Shown here piece by piece: positions 51,843 to 61,819 of a stretch of DNA of 64,000 nt. Within the stretch, counting starts at the first letter, position 1, and each line of letters opens with the position of its first letter. The stretch is from Cephalotus follicularis (lineage: Eukaryota; Streptophyta; Magnoliopsida; Oxalidales; Cephalotaceae): positions 247,618 to 311,617 of the forward strand of contig BDDD01000988.1 in the NCBI GenBank assembly GCA_001972305.1, in the 5' to 3' direction. The notes under the pieces were generated by a model. It worked only from the letters and a program-made list of their open reading frames with translations. It had not been told where the DNA came from and did no database searches. Made by a program: the position numbers and the translations under genes.

Positions 51843-54748
51843 TGTCATACCTCGTTTTCCAAGGAGACAACATTAAAGCGGTAAAGGCAATTAACATATA
51901 AATTCAGCTCATGAAATACAAAAAAATTAAACTTTTAAACAAGGTAACAGTTGCGGAAGCGTTAAACTCATAAGCTGAAAACTCGTAACGTGCATCCCAT
52001 ACTGCACGCTACTCAAAACAAGTCTGTCATTGTTAAAAGCCCACAAAATGGAGCATGATCAATAATACAATATTTAAACCCATCATTAAACAAAGCCAAG
52101 GTAAGGTACAACAAATAAATATCAGTACAGTATTCCAGTATCCTTAAGACGAAACCAGGCTTATTACAAAACAGTAGAATTAAAACCAAGAACAACTACA
52201 ACATAACGACTTGTTCTTCGTCCATGCCAGTCCAACCGGTCCACTGCATCAATCTGTAAAGTAGGGGGTTAGCCTTTATCCTCACTCGGCTAAGTCATAA
52301 AAGCAGCTCAAGATCAATATTAAATGCATGTCATGTGATGTATGCATAAATGATGCAGTGCAGGAATACCAGTTTTTATATATATATATAAATATATATA
52401 TGTTTATCAGTACAGTAAAATAACAGTGGGTACATATATAAGAAAATATATGTAATCAATAACAGTGCAGTAGCAACCCGGCCAGGGCTACATCCACAGT
52501 CATAGTAATGTCCGAAAAGGACCAACAGGCAGTACAGTAAGTCCACAAAGGACCACAACAGTCAGGCAGTATGGATAACGCCGCCAACTCCTGGCCCCAC
52601 GTTCACTCAGCCAACTACAGGCAACCAAGCGAGACAACAGAACAGTACAGTGGAAGGACACCAGTAACCAAGCGAGACAACAGTACAGTACAGTGAGTCA
52701 CCCAGCCAACTCCTGGCCCCTAGGTCAACCCTACCACTAGCCGGTGCTGGCAGTCTCCGCCGTGCAACCAGTGGTTCAAGCACAACCACAGTAAATTTAC
52801 AGAGCAAGCGGTGAATCAAACAGTAAATAGTGCAGTAAACAGTTCAGTGGTGATCGTTTAGATCGACAATAGGTAGTTCATTTTCAAATATAATGAAAGT
52901 GATAACATTTGAAATATGTATTTTCAGTAGTAGAAATACTTTTGAACAAATCAATAGTGTAAATCGCTTTCCAGTTCCTTCGAAAATACGTTATTAACCA
53001 ATACATATTTTCATCCTCAAAATAGCGCGTTCCGAGTTTACATATGCATTTCTAAATATCATAACTTTAGGAATCATAAACGATTTACAAACAGTAAACG
53101 AACAGGCAGTAAACAGTGTATATGCAATGCATACAAGTGCTCAAATTTATCCTAACAGGAATCGAGATTGTTTTACATCGTTAAATAAGGAAACCTCCAA
53201 ACAGTACCAAAAGAAGTCGATGTTTATTAAAAGGCGTCGATGTCTTTGTCCATCAACGTCGATGTCCAAGTCCTTAGTGTCAGCATTTACTACTTTTTAA
53301 AGACATCGATGTCCATCTTCATACGCATCGACGCTCAAGGTCTGGAACCTTTAAACGTCAGCGTATTGCTTATGGCGTCGACGCGTTAAGGTAGGAACCT
53401 TAGGCATCGACATGTAATACGTCGAAACCCAAGCAGATAGCCACAGGCGTCAATGTTTATCCAAAGACGTCGACCTGTTTCACATCAGTAACCAAGCAGA
53501 TAATCCAAAGGCGTCGATGTTCTTAAAAGGCGTCGACGTGTTTTGAGTACCAGTCTTCTTCTTCCTCACGACATGACAAACAATGGCCATTACAAACCAT
53601 ATACATGCAAAATAACATGTAATCAAGGCAGGAAACCAACATGCAGATACATATCACATATCTAGCACAACATGGCATTGATCCAGTGAGTAAAACAATC
53701 CAGTAATCATGCAATTTATACACCAAAACCATAGTCCATGCATTAATATTAATCTCAAGAGTTTAGTCATGGCTTCCCCTACCTTTTTGTTCCAAGTTAG
53801 GAACTAGAATGTCCACCTCTTTGCGTTCCAAAAAGGTCACAGTAGCTCCAAGAATCGTCCCGTTGCTGCTAGCCCACAAGCTCTAAGTTCCAAGCTCCAA
53901 AATGCTCAACAATGGTGGTTTGGGCTTTCTCTCCTTCACTTTCTGTTTTCTTACCCTCACTGTGTTTCTCTCAAGCCTCTGGTTCTACCTCAATCAGTAA
54001 CAGACGAAGGTAAGAGGTGAGGGCTGTCTTTTATGCAACTCCCATTTGTTTCTTCTCCCTCTGTGTTTTTGTTGCAGGTCACATGTGTCTAGGACACTCC
54101 CCACCCCTGCATGATATAACTAGGCTCGTTTCTCAGTCCTTGTCTCTGCCCTCATGCCAGACAATGCCGCATTCCTTCTAACCATCCATTGCGTGCACAC
54201 ATGTCCCTCTCTTCTTTGCACTTGTTGCATGTTCATACCCATGTCACACTTGTCCTCACAACTTCAGTCATGTAGGTTAGGGAGTCATATGCATGCTCAA
54301 CACGTCCCATTTCATGCCTCAAGGCGCCTGCATGTGATCCAGAATTGTTTCGCCCTTAGCACGTTACTCTGTCAGCAGAATACGTGCCTATCAATCAAGG
54401 TTAGGCATCGACGTCTTCTTCAAAGACGTCGATGACTTTTCCCTTTTTACGCAAGGGCGTCGATGTCCTCGCCTGCATCGACGTGCATGTGCATGCAGTT
54501 ACGTGCGTCTCTCGGTTCCAAAGGCATCGACGCATTCCGAAAGGCGGTGACGCGTTTTCCCCAAAACAGCGTCGTTTTACATCACTTTGCCCTTTTTAAC
54601 ATTTATTTAACATTTTTACTCTAAAATTAACATTATTAGAGTTTGGAGAACATCATGAAAGCCTTGGAAATCCATCACTTTATTAATCCCACAATAAAAA
54701 CACATTTACATTGTGAAATTACAACATAGGAAAATCTCGGGCGTTACA
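51843..54748 (-). mobile_element. solo LTR, TGTAACGCCC family, reverse direction
   Basis: This 2,906-bp block runs from TGTCATACCTCG to GGGCGTTACA, with AGTAG at 51838-51842 and 54749-54753. It is the reverse-direction relative of 20102-22927: both share start, leader, donor context and the acceptor/GGCTAA box (52254-52300). Palindrome clusters are at 54400-54590 and 53210-53550 (exact GCGTCGACGC at 53375-53384). No coding region. Confidence 0.9.
53210..53550. repeat. mixed GTCGAC and ATCGAT motif cluster
   Basis: About fourteen words such as AGGCGTCGATGTC and GACATCGATGTCC lie in 340 bp. This LTR combines the GTCGAC core of Gypsy LTRs and the ATCGAT core seen in the SIRE-like LTR. Confidence 0.8.
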
Positions 54749-55639
54749 AGTAGACTCCATTAATTGCATTGAAAATCCTTCATTTAGCAAATTTCTTATT
54801 CACCGGCAAAGTGTTTGTGGATTTTAATCAGACAGACAAAGTGTGGGTCAAGACAGAAAAATTGAAGAACAAATCAAAGATTCAAGGATTTTATTCATGG
54901 AGTTGTATCAATACATCTTATGACTTTGTTCTAACCCTAAAAACCTTAAGAGTTTAGCTACTAAATATTGTAATAAAAACTAGAATTGAAGAAAATGGCT
55001 ACAAAGCTTGTCACTAACTTGTACACATTGTTATAGCCAGCCTTATAATGTATTTATACTTGTAAAACTGCTAAAAAATGAAAAGAGAATAACCTAATTA
55101 CAAAACTAGCAAAAATCTGAAACTTTCCAAATTTGCTGCCAGGCATTGTAAGCATCGACGCTTATGTCTTGGACGTCAACGGTTTGAACTGTTGTGCTGA
55201 GATGCGCGTTAAGCGTCGACTTGAATATTCAGCAAATTTTTGTTAAGCATCGACTTTATCTTCAAAAGCGTCGAAGGTTTTGGTGAAGCGCTGACTTTTT
55301 GTGTAAAGCAGTCAGCGCTTAAAGTGTGCAATTCAATTTTTAAAATTCTGTACTAAAGCGTTGACGCTTCAATCTTAACTGCTGCCGCTTTGTATGTAAG
55401 CATGGATGCTTAAAGTCTAGGCGTCGACGCTTTGATTAGTTTTCTGCAGAATTTTGCATTCTTCAGGCTTTGATATTCTTTTCTTCAATTCACCAATTTG
55501 ACTTTTATTCATGCACTTTGACCTTTTTGAGCTTGTACCTGAAAATCATTAAAACACAACCAAAGTAGTCTATTCCAAGCATAAAAATTTCACAAAAATA
55601 TGAAAAAAAAAATAACAATTTTTTATGCTAAATAGAGGT

Positions 55640-55930
55640 CGAGGAGTGCTTATGGTGATACTACCTTAAGCTGAGGAGGCCGAGGTATGCTTCTCTGCTT
55701 CCTCGAGCTGAGGAGGTCGAGGAGCGCTTATGGTGATGGTACCTTGAGCCGAGGACACCAAGGTATTCTTCTCTGTTGCCTCGAGTTAAGAAGGCCGAGA
55801 AGCGCTTATGGTGACACTACCTTGAGCCGAGGTGGCCTAGGTCTCTGAGGTATGCTTCTTTGCTACCTTGAGCCAAGGAGGCTGAGGTATGCTTCTCTGC
55901 TAGCTCGAGCCGAGGAGGCCGGGAAAAGCT
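55640..55930. repeat. 77-bp tandem repeat split by the Athila insertion
   Basis: Units start near 55635, 55712 and 55789, with a further partial unit, and share GCTTATGGTGA and CCTTGAGCCGAGG. A matching unit lies on the other side of the Athila element at about 6480-6563, which supports the inferred empty site. Confidence 0.8.
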
Positions 55931-56396
55931 CGTCTGCCCAGTATGACTAGGCCAGTTTTATCTTGACTTCTCTACTTTCGACACCAAGAGTCCATAGACC
56001 GATGGTAGTATTACCCTCTCATGCTTTATGGTTTTGAACGATATAAGTACGGATATGGATGATGCATTGAAGTGACCAAATGGTCCAGATTACAGAGCAG
56101 GGCTTTGCCAGCAGAACAGTTCGTACTGATATACCTCATTGTATAAGAGACATTGATGTATAAATATATATATTTGAGAATCAGTTATTGACCCGCCAGC
56201 TTGTGGCAGTGCTCTAATATAAGAGGTGATGTTTATTCACGGGTTTATCCACGTGAGACTTAAATGGTTTATTCCATATGCATGTTTATATATTAAAGTT
56301 TTAAATTCATACCAGGTTTTGGATTGATTTGTATGGACGGCATGTCACATGTCGGACCATGGGGTCCTCCTCATGGTTCGGGGTGTGACAAACCCC

Positions 56397-57536
56397 ATCT
56401 TATTTACATTTTCCAATTGAAGAGGAAGAGAAGATCCACCTAATCCACCGGTCAGTTAGCATTCAAGTTTATTAAAGGTAAACCACGGAAATCCAGGCAC
56501 CATACACTGCAGAGTTGGCCAGGAACACATGCATACATGGGGTCATAAGGGAATTATGATTATGTTCATATGTGATAACTGAAATTATTATTATTATTAT
56601 GAATGTTGATATTAATTGGAGTGTTAATGGTTTTAGATGATTAAAATGATTAAATAGAGTATTTAAAAGTGATTTTGGTATTAACTGATGATTTCCTCCT
56701 TCGGGATGGTGGGAAAAAAATATATTGTGGTTGAAATGTGGATTTTAGTAGATGATTTTGACGTTATGTTAAGTCAGAGCTTGACGAGCTGAAGGCAGAG
56801 CTCAAAGATGGTAAGGCAGAGCTCTGGTAATGGAAGTCAAAGCTCGGACAATATTTAGCAGAGCTCTGGTAATGGAAGTCAAAGATCGGACAATATTTGG
56901 CAGAGCTCTGAACATCAGAGCAGACCTCGGAGGAAGAGGTCAGAACTCAAAGCTCAAAGTCAGACCTCTGTGACTGAAGGCAGACTTCAGAGGAAGAGAC
57001 TAGAGGAAGAGTTCAGACCTCGGAAGTAGAGTCCAGAGGTAGAGATAAAAGTATAAGCTTGACGGCAGACCTTAGGGACATAGGTCAGCCTTTATGTAAA
57101 GAACTTAAGGTTGTGATCAGAGTTTAAGGATTGACGGCAGACCTTAGAGATAGAGGTCAGCCTTGGAGTAGAGAAGCTTATGCCGAGATTGGGGATATAA
57201 AACAGACCTCAGTGCTTAGCGCCTTGTCCTCTGCTAAACACAGTTTGATGTACATAGTATGTTATAAAATACAAGTCAAGGATATGGAATAAATCTGGAG
57301 GAATTAAGGTTAAGTTATATATGGCACGACTCATCTGGTGGGATTAAGGTCTAGGGAACGAGTCGTGTCATCCGTAAGTTAGTGTACCATATGAAGTAAT
57401 TCGATTGTTTTGTTCACGGTATTTGTTTTTCATTTTTTCGGTAAATAAAGTTGGTAATCCTGTGATAAAATTTTCTTTTCAATAGGGTTTGATTGGCATC
57501 TTCCCTAGTTAAAACTTTTGTCATAAATGTGTCTTT
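56397..57536. other. unclassified host sequence with CAGAGCTC repeats
   Basis: No gene was recognised. It holds a short TTA microsatellite (56583-56602), a 41-42-bp duplication (from 56817), and irregular CAGACCTC/CAGAGCTC words to about 57200, related to those at 5414-5860. It is the continuation of 3865-4640 after the interrupted LTR. Confidence 0.5.
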
Positions 57537-58088
57537 ATGGTCACTCCCCGAACCGTGGGATGGGCCCCACAGTCTGACATGTGGCATACCATACAAATAA
57601 TTATCAAACTATAATTTCAACCATCATAAAAATTGAAAACTTTAATTTAGTATCGTATATGCGGATATAATCCCAATAAATCATGTGGATACGCCCATAA
57701 ACATATATATACAATACTGTTCATTTGGCTCTGCCACAAACCGGCAGGTCATATAAATTCATAATCCTTACTTGTTAAACTGGTCTTCAGAACTGCACTG
57801 TCGAGGAGATGGACTTGTACTGCTCTTTGTCCTTTGGGTTGTTGTGATGCTCCACCTGTACCTGAACCTGGCCCATTTAGAGAATGGGTCAGCGACCCAT
57901 GGTTGTGTAGGCTACTATATGCAGAGATGCGCAAGCATAGGAGATATAATATAAACAGAGAAATACGCGCATGCCATTTACAATGCCATCCAGGCTCATA
58001 TATGCAACAGTTCAAAATATTCAGGCGCATAAAGTGTCCTCGGACTACTCTACTCAAGGCAGACCTCAAAATCTTGATATATGTATAA
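57537..58088 (-). mobile_element. decayed LTR end, inverted relative of 56190-56390
   Basis: The plus strand begins TGGTCACTCCCCGAACCGTG, the reverse complement of an LTR end like CGGTTCGGGGTGTGACA. For about 220 bases it matches, in inverse order, the 3' end of the LTR ending at 56390 (words GACATGTGGCAT, ATACAAAT, GCCACAAACCGGC). The other end of this fragment was not found. A separate segment (57780-58080) has no clear match. Confidence 0.5.
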
Positions 58089-60186
58089 TGTAATATCCCG
58101 TTTCTATGTTTACATGTTTATCGTTTTATGTTGGGTTTTTACCTCTTGCTATATGCTTTGGTGAGTGAACTCTTTGATTTTTATTTTGAATTTCTTTTAT
58201 TTTTGTTTTCTGGGCACAAAGTGCCGACGCTCTTATTAGAACCGCCGATGCTTTGGGTGCCGTGAGATACGTTTACCCCAAAACGTGTGACTTTCAAGCG
58301 TTGGGTAACTTAAGGCTTAACCGTCGACGCTTTAGTCGTCTTTTTCTATACCAGTTTTGGACGGTGGTTTACTTATGGAAAAGAAAATTTTGCCATTTTT
58401 GTTGATCTGGTTTTTCCTTCTTTGTTTGAGTCCGTATCTGCATATAAGGAATTCATTTAGTTACATGATATCGTCATTAATTTTACACGTTTTCGTTGTT
58501 TTAAAAATTGATCACTACAATTCTTTGAAAACCATCTGCATATTTCTACAAATCAACACAGCAGCTTGAACACTTCTTTCTACACCGATTTTGACGTCTC
58601 TTGAAGGTATTTTCTAAACGGAAGTTGTAGTTTGTACTACGTAGTTTCTGTATCACCCGTTTATTTGTATTAAAACCGGATAGAATTTAATTTCGAGTAT
58701 GATTTATGAGGCTTGTTGAAACTAATTTTTTGTTGCTCTTAATTTGTTCATATATGAAATTTATGTGCATATTTCGTTATACTGGTATTCTAATCAAATA
58801 AATTACGCTATAGATACGTATATGTTACTGTTTATTACTCTGGGAAATAAAAATCAGACTAGAGCTCAAGATTTTGTATAAACTGTTTATATATATCAAA
58901 AAATTATATTTCAAAATGTGTTTTATACTCTACATGAAATCATAGGTTTATTCTGGCATTTTTTGAACTGGTATTACATGTCACAAAACCTCCATGTTGT
59001 TATTTATGCTCATTGTTTATGAAAAATTAGATTTACTCGTGTTTTGCAACTGATTTTCTGCAACTGGTATTCTGTGTTCGACGCAAACCGTCGACACTTG
59101 TCTTTTGAGCATCGCCGCTTTGTACTGTTTTATGCTGTGTTTAGTCGACGTTTTGCTCAGCGCTTTGTCCTTTTATGCAATGAAACCGTCGACGCCTAAG
59201 AATAAACCGTCGACGCTTTCTCTGGAAGTTTTGATACTTGCTTCTTTTTATGTTATATGATGTTTGGGCTTAAATGTCTAGGTCTTAATATCATCCATGG
59301 TGGAGATTAGGACACTCTTAGGGTGCTTTTGTTTGGTATTCGTGTTTGTTTAGATTTTTCGACCAGCTAAGGTAGGGATACATCATTCTTTGAAATACTC
59401 CTATTGATTGTTAAAGTAAATCGGATTTATGCTTTTATGATTTTGTTCCTGATTTTAATTGTAATAAAATTCATAATTAAATTTTGATATGGATATTCTC
59501 GTTTTGATAATAATCTAATTGAAATGTATTTTAATATTGTTACATCGGATATTGATTTTAATATGCATGTTTTCCGCTATCGAAAATATGTTATTTATTT
59601 TGGACATGGCTTCCACTTTAGGAAGTATGTTAAACTTCATATACGAATCAGATTATGATTTCAGATATGAAAGTATTTTCATGATTCTCTTTAAATAATT
59701 TCAAATATGTCCAGAGACAGTTTACATAAGTATGTTTTAAGTTGTTTTCGAATAAAACAATGCTTTAACATAATAACATATAGAGAAAAACCCTACCCAT
59801 GAGGTATCATAGGCATGTTCTTTGGCATGGAGGGCATGACACCTACCGTGGCAGTGTGATCGGTCTATGACGTCTCTTTTAAATATGTATCCTGAGGGTA
59901 GGATATGGATCCTTTTGAGGCGTATGAGTCGACTCTATTTATTGTCAGAATTCAGTATTCAGTATTGGGATTGTATGTGTAGTGCCGTACACGACTTTTC
60001 CGACAGAGCATGTGGGTCTCACGAACCCCTTACACCTATATATGTATGTATGTCAGAATTCTCTGTTATGGAATTATGAAATCAAATAAAGTTTTGAATT
60101 ATGATGTTATGCTTTTCGAAAAGTTATGATGATTTTATAACTGTTTGTTTTTAAATATTATGCTTTACATTTTAAAGAATAATTAT
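58089..60186 (+). mobile_element. Tekay-type chromovirus LTR, third copy, interrupted
   Basis: It starts TGTAATATCCCG and is collinear, in reverse direction, with 22962-25554 up to the point where the next element begins at 60187. The remaining part of this LTR presumably lies beyond the window. It carries clusters at 58210-58340 and 59080-59225. Whether it is solo or part of an element cannot be told here. Confidence 0.85.
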
Positions 60187-61064
60187 TGTAACTCCCCAGA
60201 TCCGAGTCTACTTTATGCTCAAAGCGCACTTCGGGGAGTCGGTGCGTTACGTGGTGGTGAAACCTATAATCCTTTAACAATCCTACGAATTGCTAATATC
60301 TATAAATAACCTCATATACTAAACCATAAAATTTTATACTCTTATTTAAATCATCATACATCATAACAATTATAGTCAACATCTTACATCTCCACAAGAT
60401 CTATCAAAAGGCATTATACAGCGGAAAATATTAGTTTATAATGTCATAAACTATTACACAAAACTATATTTCGTAACGTAATTCGTAACATAATTTCTTC
60501 TCAAAATTATCACTTATGAGCTCCTGCCAAAGCTCGACTTTCCTCGTTCAATCTTTTCCTGGAAAATTTTAATTGAAAACAAAAACATTGAAAGGAGTGA
60601 GCACCAAAATAGCTCAGTAAGAACTATCGAAATAAAACATTATTCAAATCCATTTTCTAGTATTTTTATAAAACCAGTACATTTCACATTCATTCATTTC
60701 TTTTCTGATCATATCTCATGAATCAGAATATTTCATAAATACTAAGGGGTTTATAAAATTAATTAACCCTGTTGAACCATTGCTTCACCGGGGGCATTGT
60801 GCACTCCCCGATTACTATCCTTACATCACATGCATGTCCGAGATCACTCTCCGCTCTTTAACATTAATCTTTTACTAGATTAATCCACCCTGGATCGCAA
60901 TCCAGTCGTTGTTCATCTCAGTTTGTTGCCTTTTCCCATTTCGTAAAAATAATCATTTCTTGATACGTTGAGTGATCAACTCAAAGCATTCATAAATAAT
61001 TTTGTACAACATTTTCTAGAATTTATATTTCAAACGGAAATATTTTAAAATGTTAATATATAAT

Positions 61065-61424
61065 AGCATAAAAATTGCTTAATTGAAATATTAAATTAAA
61101 ATTAACTTCCTCCACTCAGTCAGACGGATATACCGATCATATCGATGGGAAAGTTAAATTAAATTGAGTTGATAAAATAAACAGTTGCAACGAGCATAAA
61201 ATTGATTAATTAAAATATTAACTGAAAATTAACTTCCTCCACTCAGTCAGACGGATATACCGATAATGTCAATGGGAAAGTTAAATTAAATTGAATTGAT
61301 AAAATAAACGGTTGTAACGAGCATAAAATTGCTTAATTAAAATATTTAACTGAAAATTAACTTCCTCCACTCAGTCAGACGGATATACCGATCATGTCGA
61401 TGGGAAAATTAAATTAAATTGAGA
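61065..61424. repeat. 127-bp tandem repeat, three units, in LTR
   Basis: Conserved words TTAACTTCCTCCACTCAGTC and GACGGATATACCGAT recur at 61102, 61229 and 61357. The copies are very similar, so this expansion is recent compared with the LTR family. Confidence 0.9.
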
Positions 61425-61760
61425 CGAATACAAAAAAAAAATACTTTAAAAGAGTGAGTTGAAATTCCTTACATAAAATACTAACATAAAATATATTGAC
61501 ACAGTGGCCAGAAATCCTTACTAACATAAAGTACTTTTAGAAGAAGACTAGGGATCCTTACCTTGCTTTATCTCCTTCTCTCTTTTCTCCACACTGAAGA
61601 AATTACTATGCTAAAATCCCAACAAAATTCTCTTTTCTCCTCTTCCCTTCTTTCTCTCTTTGTCTCTTCCTTCTCTTCTTTCTCTCTTTCTCTCTTCCTT
61701 CTCTTCTTTCTCTTTCTCTCTTCCTTCTCTCAGTAAACACTCTCTCTCAATATTTTACTG

Positions 61761-61770
61761 CTATTTATAG
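61761..61770 (-). promoter_or_regulatory. TATA box of right-edge chromovirus LTR
   Basis: The minus strand reads CTATAAATAG, an ideal plant TATA box, about 50 bases downstream of the palindrome cluster and 20-30 bases upstream of the GA-rich leader. Confidence 0.8.
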
Positions 61771-61819
61771 GTAAAAAACGCCGCCTCCATTTTTGTCGTT
61801 TTCTGCCCATTTTGACCGC

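Larger units (their letters stand above)
6564..55634 (-). mobile_element. Athila-like Ty3/Gypsy element carrying nested insertions
   Basis: The LTRs are 6564-7867 and 51391-55634 (the latter interrupted). The flanking 5-mers GAGGC (6559-6563) and GAGGT (55635-55639) are a TSD with one difference. The element reads on the minus strand: primer-binding site at 51367-51384, gag, protease, RT, RNase H, integrase, then a long 3' noncoding stretch. The primer site reads TGGCCCCGTTGTTGGGGA, close to the TGGCGCCGTTGCCGGGGA typical of Athila/Tat elements. Integrase and protease words ([26 protein letters not shown]) are diagnostic of Athila. It is broken many times, apart from four insertions (9865-12925, 14155-46864, 48407-49659, 51843-54748). 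The LTRs look about 90-92% alike by eye, so it is old. Confidence 0.9.
51391..55634 (-). mobile_element. Athila right LTR (5' LTR in sense), interrupted
   Basis: The LTR is in two parts, 51391-51842 and 54754-55634, about 1.33 kb in all, collinear with 6564-7867. It keeps the palindrome cluster (55140-55440) and TATA box (55050-55058). Confidence 0.88.
4641..56390 (+). mobile_element. LTR, apparently solo, interrupted by the Athila element
   Basis: The left end TGTAAGCCCC at 4641 and the right end GGGGTGTGACA at 56390 are flanked by AACCCC at 4635-4640 and 56391-56396, a probable TSD. Without the Athila insertion the LTR is about 2.67 kb. No coding region of its own was found. In sense order it carries a GA microsatellite (about 4847-4878), a candidate splice donor AAGGTAAGTT at 5121-5130, and long minisatellite blocks (5414-5673, 6051-6290 and a 77-bp array cut by the insertion). 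The end sequence GGGTGTGACA is shared with the chromovirus at 39403-46758, so a Gypsy LTR is likely. It lacks the GTCGAC clusters of the other families. Confidence 0.72.

Noticed and set aside
57780-58080. Possible small gene (open frames on both strands)
   Set aside because: The frames overlap in opposite directions, with no domain and no splice or promoter support; probably decayed repeat sequence.
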